Shown: piece by piece, positions 42,461 to 52,045 of the stretch
How the letters are laid out: each line of letters begins with the position of its first letter
Numbering within the stretch: position 1 is the first letter of the stretch
Assembly (NCBI GenBank): GCA_977006965.1
Contig: OZ345359.1
Coordinates: 1,798,001 to 1,862,000, forward strand
Direction: 5' to 3'
Source: Phymatolithon calcareum
Lineage: Eukaryota > Rhodophyta > Florideophyceae > Hapalidiales
Length of the DNA stretch: 64,000 nt
Translations under genes and position numbers: made by a program
Notes under the pieces: generated by a model
What the model saw: the letters and a program-made list of their open reading frames with translations, nothing else
What the model was told of the DNA's origin: nothing
Database searches by the model: none

Positions 42461-43243
42461 ATGCACGATCGACTTTTGGACGAGCATGTGACGGTACCCT
42501 CTATCGAGTCTGACACCGGCACCGCGATGAATCAAGATGCATGGACCAGTTACAATCTCGTTCATCCCACTATGCAAAACCAGCTCTCCTCCAAGCGCAC
42601 TCTGAGCCTGGAAATCGAGTTCGAAACCACCAACCCGGTGAAGAAAAACGAATCGTCGCCGCACGACATCACGCACTTCATTAGCGATGTACATCAGGCA
42701 CAGTTTCCTGACGGCGACCTATTCAACCTGCAAATCTCGGATGCGGAGTTCGCAAGACAGATTAGCTCCGCGTTATCGCATCAGTGTGCTGCCAATGCTG
42801 GTCGTTTGAAAAGACCAAGTTTCTGGGAACGTGATGCAATTTTTTTCGCTTGGCAGAAAGAGAAACCGTTCTCGGTACAGCAGTACATTCTTCGGATTAT
42901 CGAACAGAGCAGCTGTGAGCGAGCTTCATTCGTACTTGCGCTCGTGTATCTGGACCGGATGCGAATGCAGAATGAACGCTTGGCGGTGACGGAGAGTAAT
43001 TTGCGCCGTCTGTTTTGCTGTGCGGTCACGGCGGGCATTAAGTTTATTGATGATGACTCTTTTGGGAATGAATTCTATGCCGCGATGAGCGGAGCTGCGT
43101 CAGTGAAAGAGTTCAACATGTGGGAGATGGCGTTTCTCACAACAGTGCAGTATCGGCTGTGCGTAGCTCCGGACGAGTACTTGAGGTATTTACGTAACTT
43201 GCAGTTTGGAATGCCTTATCTGAAACGCACGAGGTTTGAGTAG
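42461..43243 (+). CDS. P/U-type (PHO80-like) cyclin
   Basis: 260 residues, single exon, first ATG. The cyclin box spans about residues 115-250: WERDAIFFAWQKEKPFSVQQ, YILRIIEQSSCERASFVLAL, VYLDRMRMQNERLAVTESNL, RRLFCCAVTAGIKFIDDDSF, then EFNMWEMAFLTTVQYRLCVA. The YLDR and KF.DD..F.N..(Y/W) blocks are diagnostic of Pho80/P-type cyclins, which partner Pho85-like or A-type CDKs in phosphate signalling and growth control. Here KFIDDDSFGNEFY keeps the pattern. The N-terminal 100 residues are acidic/Ser-rich and unconserved. It lies head-to-tail after ASS without evident link. Confidence 0.88.
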   Translation: MHDRLLDEHVTVPSIESDTGTAMNQDAWTSYNLVHPTMQNQLSSKRTLSLEIEFETTNPVKKNESSPHDITHFISDVHQAQFPDGDLFNLQISDAEFARQISSALSHQCAANAGRLKRPSFWERDAIFFAWQKEKPFSVQQYILRIIEQSSCERASFVLALVYLDRMRMQNERLAVTESNLRRLFCCAVTAGIKFIDDDSFGNEFYAAMSGAASVKEFNMWEMAFLTTVQYRLCVAPDEYLRYLRNLQFGMPYLKRTRFE

Positions 43244-43634
43244 CGGTCTTGTCAAGGAGGAAAATGTGGCTGAGTAAGGTCCTTTGAATTCGTCTTGGAC
43301 GTGGTTTGATTGGGGATGGGAAGAAACAATCGGGTACAGGATGGGAGAAAAAGAGGTCTTCTGGAATACGAGGGTTACTGCCATCAAGACCACTACGAGG
43401 CAGTAATTTTACAGCCTGAGTTGAAAGAAACATTGCTAGCCGAGAGGTGAATAAATATTCCAATGATACTATTCGCTTCCTTGAAACAAGTTTTCCACAT
43501 CATGCAAGTCCACTTTGAGAAGGGCATCTTATTTGCATCATTCTAAATACGAGACCGTGGACCAGACAACTCAAAAGCTCAACAAGACGCTTTTTTCTCG
43601 CTGGCACTTGCTGTTTCGCAAATAAACAAGCCGG

Positions 43635-43967
43635 ATGCCTTCCGCATATGGTACAAATGATCGTTTGGTGTCCCACTGCCGAGAGGAAGCGCAAGATTTA
43701 CTTGTCCACCTCCAAGAGGGTGTCCTGGGTGACGAAGGCAGACTCTTACTTTGCAATGCTTTTTTGCTCGCAATTTCTAAACTGCCCTTTGAAAAGCAGA
43801 CCGGTGCGCAAGCATCGTTAAAGGACGCTAGTAATTTCAAACGTAGTTCGACTGGAGACATGCGAACAACCGCCGAGGTTTCGAAACTTGAGAAGAAATT
43901 ATCACATCTCTGCGATACGTCTCTTGGAGGATACGTGGACCGCAAGGAAAGCATTGGTAGTGAATAA
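43635..43967 (+). CDS. Hypothetical small helical protein
   Basis: 110 residues, ATG after an upstream in-frame stop. Largely helical: REEAQDLLVHLQEGVLGDEG, LLLCNAFLLAISKLPFEKQT, and a C-terminal segment with heptad-like leucines (TTAEVSKLEKKLSHLCDTSL) that could form a short coiled coil. The family is not recognised; small subunits of adaptor or kinetochore complexes look similar, but this is a guess. A longer antisense frame (43571-44029) covers it; the plus frame is favoured for its amphipathic composition. It sits in the gene-rich core between the cyclin and a minus-strand gene. Confidence 0.45.
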   Translation: MPSAYGTNDRLVSHCREEAQDLLVHLQEGVLGDEGRLLLCNAFLLAISKLPFEKQTGAQASLKDASNFKRSSTGDMRTTAEVSKLEKKLSHLCDTSLGGYVDRKESIGSE

Positions 43968-44213
43968 GAAGTCTGCCAACCGATGAGAACCCCCGAAAAC
44001 TTCGCTTGTTCTGAGAGAATGATATGCAATACGAAGACGCTTTTGCATCCGAAGGGATGGCGATATTATGTTGATGTATAAATGTCTGCCGAAAGAGGTT
44101 CTTGCTCTTCTGGGGAACGTGCACGGTCACAAGAGAGTGAAGATTCCTCCTTTTCTCTCCTTCACTTTTGTCTGCTCAACGAAATCGGGAAACCTTATTC
44201 TGCGGTGACTTCT

Positions 44214-44624
44214 CTACATAGTTTTCGAGGCTTCGGCCTGTATTTCGAGAGTGTTTAAAAGCATGCTCTGGGCCTCTGAAGCGTGAGGCTCCCCCGCGGG
44301 ACATGCGACAAGTCCGATATAGGTGCTGGACTTTTCCTCGAACCCCGCGCCTTTCGCCGCCGAATAGGATGCTGCGGAAAGTTTTTTCGGTTGTAGAGGG
44401 TGGGATTTTAACATGCTACGAATTTGTTTTCGGTTGACCTCAGCCAACGCGATGTACCTTCGAGAGACATCACTTGGGGGCGCGTTCAGTCTGAATTGCC
44501 AATTGAAATGAAAGCCCTTGCCCAAGTTGGTATTTATTGGGCCCCCCGTTTTCCTTTTGAAGTTGTCCTGAATAAGTTGATACTCAGCGGTGCGCCCTCC
44601 GGCGTAGAACCAGTGGTAAGACAT
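44214..44624 (-). CDS. Conserved-looking small protein, unknown function
   Basis: 136 residues, ATG in a good context (ACAAATG). The N-terminal third is compact and conserved-looking: MSYHWFYAGGRTAEYQLIQD, FKRKTGGPINTNLGKGFHFN, WQFRLNAPPSDVSRRYIALA, followed by a Lys-rich linker and a helical tail. The aromatic/Gly-rich start resembles small accessory subunits of organelle complexes, but I cannot name it. It diverges from the tRNA dimethylallyltransferase gene, with about 260 bp between starts, so they may share a bidirectional promoter. Confidence 0.55.
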   Translation of the reverse strand: MSYHWFYAGGRTAEYQLIQDNFKRKTGGPINTNLGKGFHFNWQFRLNAPPSDVSRRYIALAEVNRKQIRSMLKSHPLQPKKLSAASYSAAKGAGFEEKSSTYIGLVACPAGEPHASEAQSMLLNTLEIQAEASKTM

Positions 44625-44887
44625 TTGTAGCGGAAGAGCGGTTGAAGGTCAACTGGTCAGCTTCGAATTGGAGTGTCTGGCCTACTTCTGTGCTGGGACC
44701 ATGCTTGTTTGCCTTACGGAAATTATATCATAAAGATAACGTCTTGTCGATTTATGATACGCACAGAAGCCTACATCGGTGCACAGATCCCCGACGGTGC
44801 TCATCATCGCTTTGCCGTGGCATTCTTTGCTCTGCCAAAGATGTCTATCTGCCGGCAAGCTCCACGAACCTGAAGACTCACAGTAAA

Positions 44888-46273
44888 ATGCTACTGCGCA
44901 CATGCAGTGCGTTCGTACCAGCAAGTGCACTTTGGCGAATGTCAGCGTCAGCACCGGTTCGCCCCGCGATAAGAACCTCACTACCGCGTGTGCTGGTTCT
45001 CGCAGGTCCGACCGGCGTAGGCAAATCTGCTGCGGCGTTATCCCTTGCGGAGCGTGTGAACGGCGAGATAATATCCGCAGATTCTGTGCAAGTATTTCGC
45101 GGTTTGGATGTTGGCTCGAACAAGAGCAGCCTTGCCGAACGTGAACGCGTCCCCCATCATTTGCTGGACATTGTGGACCCTGCCACTGACGACTTCTCCG
45201 CCGGTGACTTTTTTCGCGCCGCTCGCGCCGCCACGGAGGATGTACTGCGACGTGGGCGCACGCCAATTGTTGTCGGTGGTACCATGATGTACTTGCGCTG
45301 GTTTGTCCGCGGCCGTCCGGCCACGCCGCGCGCGTCCGACGCTGTGCGCAATCGCGTCGATGCGCTTGTCGCCGCCGTCGACGGCGATTGGGCGGCCGGA
45401 CTTGCCCTACTGCGTGAGCGAGATCCGCGACGCGCGGACGAGTTGTCCCGGAACGATTGGTACCGACTGCAGCGCGCGTTACAGGTTGCAGAGACTTCTG
45501 CACAACCGATGTCTGCACTTCCGCAAATTGGCGCCTCTCCAAAATGCCGGAATGAGCTGAGTAAGGCGGACATTCCGTACGATTTTCGATGCGTTTTTTT
45601 GTATGACGAACGCGTCCCGCTTAACCGACGTATTGACCGACGATGTGAGGATATGATTCTCCCCGTTGGGATGAAAGCGGTGCCGATTGGGAATGTTATT
45701 TTTGAGCAGCGGAGCGTGCTGGCTGAGGTTGGTCGTCTGCTTCTTGCTCGCGGTTTGCGCGTAGCGGGTACTGCACCTTCTCGTGCAATCGGATACCGAC
45801 AGACAATCAAATATTTGGTTTCGCGTGCTCTGGCAGACAATGAGGTGGTCGAGAATGGAGCTACTGGGGATGATGCAGCTACAGTGGCGTTTAGGATGTT
45901 CGTGGAGGAATTTCAGCAAGCTACGAGAAATTACGCGAAGCAGCAAATGGCTTGGTTCCGAAAAGAGCCGTTCTTTAGATGGGTGCGGGCAGGCGAGGGT
46001 GCCGCGACTGTGATGCATAACCTGTTACAACTGAGCTCTGACGATTTTCAAATGCTTGATGAGGTCACCAAGGATGCACAACTCAGTGTACGGGAGGACA
46101 TGATGGCACAGGGAAAGCTCATGCGGACGTATATCGCTGCAAAAGAAGTTCTTATCAACAGAAGCAAGGAGGAGGCCATTGCAGTTGCACTTGGTGAACA
46201 TATCGCCGAAATGCTCGGTGCACGAATCCCGCGCGAAGAACTCTCTCAGATTCTTGACACCGTCAAGAAATGA
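44888..46273 (+). CDS. tRNA dimethylallyltransferase (MiaA/IPT family), organelle-targeted
   Basis: 461 residues, single exon. Transfers a dimethylallyl group to N6 of A37 in tRNAs reading UNN codons; degradation of such tRNA is also a source of cis-zeatin-type cytokinins. The P-loop is GPTGVGKS at residues 40-47. Then come GEIISADSVQVFRGLDVGSN (substrate-binding Asp), HHLLDIVDPATDDFSAGDFF, PIVVGGTMMYLRWFVRG and a late SRAIGYRQTIKYL block; RNYAKQQMAWFRKEP is the conserved RxxxKRQxTWFR-type tRNA-contact motif. The first 33 residues (LLRTCSAFVPASALWRMSAS) are basic and Ser/Ala-rich, like a plastid or mitochondrial transit peptide. The open frame extends 82 codons upstream without an ATG, so this start is chosen. 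No C-terminal zinc finger, which suits the bacterial/organelle subtype. Confidence 0.93.
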   Translation: MLLRTCSAFVPASALWRMSASAPVRPAIRTSLPRVLVLAGPTGVGKSAAALSLAERVNGEIISADSVQVFRGLDVGSNKSSLAERERVPHHLLDIVDPATDDFSAGDFFRAARAATEDVLRRGRTPIVVGGTMMYLRWFVRGRPATPRASDAVRNRVDALVAAVDGDWAAGLALLRERDPRRADELSRNDWYRLQRALQVAETSAQPMSALPQIGASPKCRNELSKADIPYDFRCVFLYDERVPLNRRIDRRCEDMILPVGMKAVPIGNVIFEQRSVLAEVGRLLLARGLRVAGTAPSRAIGYRQTIKYLVSRALADNEVVENGATGDDAATVAFRMFVEEFQQATRNYAKQQMAWFRKEPFFRWVRAGEGAATVMHNLLQLSSDDFQMLDEVTKDAQLSVREDMMAQGKLMRTYIAAKEVLINRSKEEAIAVALGEHIAEMLGARIPREELSQILDTVKK

Positions 46274-46296
46274 GTATCGAAGTGTCTACGTACACA

Positions 46297-46847
46297 CTAC
46301 AAAGCAGCGGCTGTGTTCTCGTCATCAAGGAGCTGTGACTCGTCTTCGATCTGCGTGTCGCATATCTCCGGAATTCGCTCAAGCAGGTACGCCGACACTC
46401 GAGCGAACTGCACAAGAAATTGAATTGAACCAGTCGATATCCGGATTAACGTCAGCAAAGCTGTCACTCAAAACTCGTCAACTCGTTCCCAAAAAGGTAG
46501 TTACATACCACATCCGCACGCTTGTGCCAGAACCGGCCTTGCAATCGCAGAACGACAATGGGACCATCCAGAGACGCAAGAGCTACTTGACCGGTGATGC
46601 CAACACTGCGATTCTCCTCAGAATTCCCGAAGACGCTGCCCAATTTTACAACGACCTCGTCCAGGGCCTGCTGCACCGTTGCCTCTGACAGTATCAGTGG
46701 CTCGACAGCTGCTCGCAACGCCTGTCCTCGAACTCGGCGTTGCGTTAGCGTGATAGCGCTCCCAAGACGCCGAAGCCCGCATTTTTTCAAGTAACTTGAG
46801 CCTGCATTATGCGGGCGCACCGTTGGAGCTTGCAGGAAGGCGTTCAT
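46297..46847 (-). CDS. Conserved putative plastid protein, one intron (149 aa)
   Basis: Exon 1 is 46847-46509 (113 codons) and exon 2 is 46407-46297 (36 codons plus stop). The 101-bp intron has a GTATGT donor and a TTTCTTGTGCAG acceptor. Splicing joins LRLQGRFWHKRADV to FARVSAYLLERIPEICD, giving one continuous conserved-looking block (GRFWHKR...ARV..YL..RIPEI) that neither unspliced frame contains. I recall this block from proteins of cyanobacteria and plastids but cannot name a function. The N-terminus (FLQAPTVRPHNAGSSYLKKC) looks like a transit peptide. It converges on the tRNA dimethylallyltransferase gene, with 23 bp between stop codons. Confidence 0.72.
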
Positions 46848-47110
46848 CGATCGCGAGAAACTGTAGTGCAGTATGGAGGCGGAATCGATTTGTTGAGGCC
46901 ATAAGACGAATGGGGCTTTGATGATCTGAGATTGCGCGGAGGTCGCATATTGCCACGTGTATATGGCCCTGGGCCGTGTACGGAGCCAGGGCTATTGAAT
47001 CACCTCTGCGATCTCATCCAGATGAGCGTCATAATTGCAACTGTGCGGCGAAGGGCAGTTCCGAAGCCCAGCATCGATATTTCCGTGCAAAAGAAATTGA
47101 CTTCAACTCT

Positions 47111-47524
47111 ATGATGGCGTTTGTAAGCCACGTCCCGCTCGTCCGGAGCAGTGCGCGCACCACGCGCGGCGTCTGCCCGCCGCCGACAATGGCGGTCGGT
47201 GAGCAGCGCATGGGCCGCCGCGCCGCCCTGCAGCTGGCGGTGATGGGATTCGGCCTGGGCATTGCTGGGGCAGCAAATGCCGCTTTCGACCTTGAGGAGC
47301 TAAAGGAGGAAGTGGAGGAGATCCAGTACGATGAGGAGGTTACCGATGTTGGGCCGGACCCGATGGAGAAGAACATTACTCGCACGAAAAGGAAGGTTGA
47401 GGAACCGGAGTTCAGGAAGGAGGAGAAGGATCTGCTGGCAGTTGAGGACAAGAAATATGACGAGATGGTTGCCAAGGAGGAGGCGGAGGGTGCTGCGATT
47501 AGGGCTAAGTTTTCGAAGAAGTAG
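47111..47524 (+). CDS. Putative thylakoid-lumen protein with twin-arginine signal
   Basis: 137 residues from the first of two adjacent ATGs (47111 or 47114). A Ser/Arg-rich transit peptide (SHVPLVRSSARTTRG) is followed by MGRRAALQLAVMGFGLGIAG and AANA/AF: a twin-arginine, hydrophobic core and AxA cleavage site, the bipartite lumen-targeting form. The mature part is about 80 residues and highly charged (DLEELKEEVEEIQYDEEVTD), with a Lys/Arg-rich end (GAAIRAKFSKK). The size and charge suit a small extrinsic photosystem-associated protein, but I cannot assign one. A C-terminal duplicate fragment lies at 56765-56827. Confidence 0.75.
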   Translation: MMAFVSHVPLVRSSARTTRGVCPPPTMAVGEQRMGRRAALQLAVMGFGLGIAGAANAAFDLEELKEEVEEIQYDEEVTDVGPDPMEKNITRTKRKVEEPEFRKEEKDLLAVEDKKYDEMVAKEEAEGAAIRAKFSKK

Positions 47525-47813
47525 TCGCCTGGGAACGAGGGCGGCTTAGAGTTGTTCTTCTGTGGTGTACCCTTTTATTTGGTCACAGTGTTGAACGTGT
47601 GGACTGGTCCATGTTTCCATACTGTGTGCTTGCTCTCTGAGAAGCTGTTGCAGGGATTAAAAATTCTTTCTAGCAATACTTCTTGTATCTATGCTCCCAA
47701 GTGAGTTTAATTATCCCACCCAAATTCGACCTTTACAGTGTTATATCCCGTCCCACCGCTGCGTAGTCATGAAATTTCTACACCCAAACTCACAAACCCC
47801 ACCTATTGCCCTC

Positions 47814-48401
47814 TTATAGCCCCGCACCACCGTCCGTAAATGATTCAGAAAATCCCCCAAAGTCAGAGCTAGCCCCAGCCGCCGATCCCTCACCCTGCCG
47901 CGAATAATACGCCAGCATCTTGTCATCATCATCACCATACTCAAGATCCTCCTCAGTGATACCAGTAGATTGTCGGTCGGCCTCCAGATCAAACTCTTCC
48001 TCAGTCGCATCACGCGGAATCAGCCGACCTTCACGCGCAAGCCATTCCAGAAGATCTTCGTCGGGCTCCGAGATAACCGGTTTGCATTCATCAGTGTCCA
48101 ACTCTTGATACACCATGCGCTCGTACACACCAGACGCGAGTACATCGGCGAGTGGAAAATTGTCCTCGCAACTTCCAGGCTTCAGTGTACCGGGGAAATT
48201 GGGATCCCATTTATAGTCTGGGGGACCGCGTTGTTCGGGCGTTAAGGGCGGTTCTGTGTGACTGCCGGGAGGTGGCAGTTGCATTCGTGTTCGTTGTGGA
48301 CAACGAGGACGTCGCAAGCCGCTCACGGCGGGGCTGCGACCGATTATCGCATTGTGGACGAGACTAGTACACGCGGACGTCGCGAATGCTGGCTCTTCCA
48401 T
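47814..48401 (-). CDS. Acidic putative plastid-targeted protein, unknown function
   Basis: 195 residues from the ATG at 48401. An earlier in-frame ATG at 48608 would add 69 residues of unlike composition. The N-terminus is Ser/Ala/Arg-rich (LVHNAIIGRSPAVSGLRRPR), consistent with a transit peptide. The mature core begins GPPDYKWDPNFPGTLKPGSC, then EDNFPLADVLASGVYERMVY, QELDTDECKPVISEPDEDLL and EWLAREGRLIPRD. The end is strongly acidic and then Gly/Ser-rich. The core looks conserved and non-repetitive, but the family is not recognised. It diverges from the 63-codon ORF at 48770. Confidence 0.7.
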   Translation of the reverse strand: MEEPAFATSACTSLVHNAIIGRSPAVSGLRRPRCPQRTRMQLPPPGSHTEPPLTPEQRGPPDYKWDPNFPGTLKPGSCEDNFPLADVLASGVYERMVYQELDTDECKPVISEPDEDLLEWLAREGRLIPRDATEEEFDLEADRQSTGITEEDLEYGDDDDKMLAYYSRQGEGSAAGASSDFGGFSESFTDGGAGL

Positions 48402-48769
48402 GTTACGACTGAGAATGCTGGGACGCGAAGGAAAAAACAGACGACGACGACGGTTGTCAAGATGGTCAGACGAAGGTGATCTCGCCGCTGTGACGGAGAT
48501 TGTCAAAAGATGGCGAAAAGTTGAAAAGATTACGTACTTTCTTTGACATTGAAAATAGTTTCCAACTTTCGGAAATAATTTAATAACAGATTGTTCACAT
48601 TTTTGCATCCGGTTGCCTGCGTAATATGCTCAGACAGCAAGTCACCTCAATTTCTACGTCAGCAGCTGTACAAAATATATATCCACGCTCCGGTCTAGTG
48701 CCACCTTCGAACAACACCACATACTTGCAGACTACCGCCTTTTTTGCACCTACCACTCTCTTCGCTGCC

Positions 48770-48961
48770 ATGGATCAAACCATTCCGCCTGCGCCGCAGG
48801 AGCCCAACTTCCGCCCGAACGCACCGCCCCTCGCCGAGAAGCCTGCGCTGCCGAAGGTTCCTGCACGACCGACCTCCGACACTGCTCCTGCGCCGCCTGC
48901 TGCTCCTGATTTTGCGCCGGCGGAGCCACCTTTTGCGCGTATCCCTGATCCGCGGAAGTGA
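48770..48961 (+). CDS. 63-codon proline-rich ORF, unit A copy
   Basis: MDQTIPPAPQEPNFRPNAPP followed by LAEKPALPKVP and APDFAPAEPPFARIPDPRK. About a third proline; no transmembrane segment. The same-length ORF is preserved in unit B (58906-59097). An in-frame ATG at 48626 would add 48 residues, but it is not conserved in unit B, where a SINE also interrupts that part, so the shared ATG is preferred. Function unknown; intrinsically disordered by composition. Confidence 0.5.
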   Translation: MDQTIPPAPQEPNFRPNAPPLAEKPALPKVPARPTSDTAPAPPAAPDFAPAEPPFARIPDPRK

Positions 48962-49545
48962 AGTCGTTGTGGAGCGATATTGGGACGTTGGCGTATCATG
49001 TGGTCATTCTCGTTAATCTCGTGTTCAAGTCGGAGGTGCCTGAAAATCATTCCCTGATCTTCTAGCAGTACAATGTGAGCTTTTCTTGATGAAGACAATA
49101 GCCTAAGCTCTAGCACTCTGGCACCGTCGTGCTTGCTTTTTCTACATATAGCAAGGCACGCAGATACATGTAAAATACCAATGCCTCGTCTCGATCGCAA
49201 TTTTTATCATGCAAGTACGGATCATCATCAACTGATGTGCGCTATTGTATTATGATGCATTGTATTCTCCGTTCCCCCGACGGTTGGTTGCAGCGTTTCG
49301 ATGACCGGCGTTTTCTCCACTGTATCCTATCCATTGTTTTAGTGTTTTTAGTTCTCTCTTTATTGTTGAACATTTTAGTGTCGCACACATAACAGAACAG
49401 GTTGGGTGTCTGAGTCGGATCTCGTCACATAAGAGCGATTTCGAGGTTGACTTGGGGCACTGTCGTAACGCTTGGTGTACCATTTTGCCCTTATTGAATC
49501 ACAGGATATGTGCAAGCTAGTTTCACTGCCGATCTCGCAGGCGCG

Positions 49546-49588
49546 CATCGCAACGACGAGCGAGGGTTTTCGAGCCTCGCCGGCGATG
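49546..49588. ncRNA. Candidate structured RNA/hairpin, unit A copy
   Basis: Nested stems CATCGC...GCGATG (49546-49551 with 49583-49588) and GCGAGG...CCTCGC (49560-49565 with 49575-49580). The surrounding 165 bp (about 49425-49590) is visibly more conserved between units A and B than neighbouring DNA. In B one stem base changes C to T, keeping a G-U pair. No protein explains the conservation convincingly. Confidence 0.35.
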
Positions 49589-50107
49589 TGTCCTTAATGT
49601 GTGCCACGTTCCTATTATTCTTTCGTTTTGCTTCGAATGTCTGGACTCCAGCGGTCGGACCGGGGTTTTCTTTCGGGTGAAAATGAAGTGCCGACAACTA
49701 GGAGCTTTTTGAAATGTAAATCCTTCTTTTCTCCCGTCAAACATCTCGATTCTAACGCAGTTTTCATCTCGTGTACTACTTGCATCCCGAACCTGATTCC
49801 CGTAACAATATCTGCTAAGGGCTGCCTTGCGATACAGTATACAGGGGAGCTCTACGACATGTGTGTTGATGGCGGAGGCTGTGTGCCATTATTGATTGCG
49901 CTACAAACTCTTCGATGACGGAGTTCGTCAAGACATAGTGAATTCAAAGCTAGCCATCACAGTGGTCATACTAATTCGTGTCCTTTCGATTGCTTTGCCC
50001 TTCAAGTTTTGATGACAAACAGATGACGGGACATACGCTCCCTGTGTTGGACCGTAGACAGAAAGTGCCCTGATAACTGCTTGTTTTCCTTATTAGGCGC
50101 CCGTGAG

Positions 50108-51196
50108 GGGGAGATATTTGACGACTTTATTTTGAGAGCTCCCAAAGCCTCACCTTGGAGTAACGGGGCAGCTCTTGCGATAATCTGTACACCAAAGTCG
50201 TCTGGCTACTCAAAACGTTCTTGATGTAGCGCCAGGCTCCAAAGAACCCGACGCCACATGGGAGAGAAAAGCCCAAGAGAGGAGAGAGAAGAAAAGAGCG
50301 GGAGAGACAAGACAAAAGAGGAGGAAAGAAAGACAAGCAAACAAAACCTCCAGGACAAACAGACAGATTAAGCGTGCAGACGTCGGCGTCGTCCTCCGGC
50401 GGCGACCTTGGCTTGGTCGTCGACCTTGAGACAGGCGCGCGAAAAGTGGACAGGGGCCTTGAGCGCGAATGTCACCGAACTGGCTTGCGCGGCGAAACGG
50501 TTGCGGTCAAGAAGGGCTGGGAAGTCATCGACTCCGCGTGGTCGAAGGGATTCACAGGCATAACGCGTGTAGGATCCAAGCACTCGAGCCGAAGTCCAGA
50601 AACCTCCGGGACAAGGACGACGTCATCCTCAGACGGCGACCTTGGCTTGGCCGTCGACTTTCGAACGAACGCACGAAAAAGGGAACCTGAGCGCAGTTGT
50701 CTCCGTGCTGGCTTGCATGACGACGGTTGCGCACAAGAAGGTTGGGAAGAGCTCCGACTCCGCGTGGTCGAAGGGCCGTGCAGGCGACGTTGAGCGTGCT
50801 ACGAGCCGAGCATTCGAGCCGAAATCTAGAACTCCCCATCTTCCTTTACTCAGAGGAAGGAACTAACGAGCTTATATACTACAACCTACGCAAAAGACAG
50901 CGATGCAGCGCATAGACACACGAGAGACACGTGCAAGTATGGCGCAAAAGATCACCTACCACGAGCAGAATGACTATCGCGATCCAAGTTGTGTGGCGTA
51001 CAGTCGCGAGAGGAAAAAGAGACCGCCTTGGGACAGCGACATAACAGCGGGCGCTACACTTGATTTGTAATTCTCTCCCAACAAGAGCTCCTGTGAGTCT
51101 CTTGCACTCAAACTCAATTTCTGTACTCATCTTCGACGACACTAGAGTACGTTGTAAGGCGACTAGTTCGATCACCGCGGTAATGGCGCCCGTGAG
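50108..51196. mobile_element. 1.09 kb insertion with 12-bp target duplication in unit A
   Basis: GGCGCCCGTGAG occurs at 50096-50107 and 51185-51196, while unit B has a single, uninterrupted CAACGCCCGTGAGAGTGCC near 60195. The insertion has no LTRs or obvious TIRs. It contains a purine-rich tract (50270-50345) and two 234-bp-spaced repeats (GGCGACCTTGGCTTGG at 50401 and 50635). On the minus strand its left end reads CTCAAAATAAAGTCGTCAAA, a possible poly(A) signal near a 3' end. No protein domain recognised; class unknown. Confidence 0.8.
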
Positions 51197-52045
51197 AGTG
51201 CCCCATGGCACTGAAGGGCCAAACTCCCATTGTGGAATACCGTAATCTAATGAGAGCCTTCTACATTCAAGTACAACTGTATGTACAATTCATGGTTCTT
51301 ATGGTACAGAAATACAAGGGTGTTGAATGCTCGATTTCCATTTAGATGTTGGGATGGGAACCACCTTAGATTACTAATGGAATAAGGAGATAATATCTCA
51401 TGCACTTGCATTAGACCTCAATGGTGTCCCAAACCTCTTTATACTGTTTGCACGCAGTGCATGCAGACGAATAGGAGCGTTTTTCTCTTATTCTGCAAGA
51501 CTATTATCGTGCAGAAAGGAGCTATGAACCATTGGTGGTGAAGGAGGCGACCATCTCCTGTCGCTTCTTTATAGCATTGTGAGGCCAGGAAAGCGAAAAG
51601 TACGTCCTTGAAAGCAGGTTCTGCTTCTGACGACATACAACAACATGACTGGTTGGCTTCTTGTACACAGATCTGACGTTTTTCGCAGAGTAGCGATAGT
51701 TTACAAATCTCCTGCCTCTCCCTGGACTTCGATCACCATAAATAGCCGGCACCTGTGCGTATTTCTGAGAAGCCTGGTTTGCATCCAGCGCACCATTTCC
51801 GGGCAGTAAAACAGCCAATTGGTGCATCTCACAGTTGGTATGCTTTCCTCCTTTCTATACGTGTATACCTTTTCAGCGGAAAAGGTACCTGCTACGCACC
51901 CCGTACAGTAATCTCTAATCTGTGTACTCTCATTCGCCCGTCGACGACGGGCGACGGGGCCGTCGTGCATCTCAGGAAACTATATAACGACAAATCCCGT
52001 CTTTACCCCCCGTTAGTGCCGACGCACACGAGCAGTTGTTCCGCA

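Noticed and set aside
43571-44029. 152-codon minus-strand frame
   Set aside because: Antisense to a shorter but more protein-like plus-strand frame; Ser/Arg-rich shadow composition.
44642-44887. N-terminal extension of the tRNA dimethylallyltransferase
   Set aside because: No ATG in this part; it opens with TTG and has low-complexity content, so the ATG at 44888 was taken.
48402-48608. Upstream ATG of the acidic plastid protein
   Set aside because: The 69 added residues have different composition and reach the shared upstream region of unit A; the ATG at 48401 gives a plausible transit peptide.
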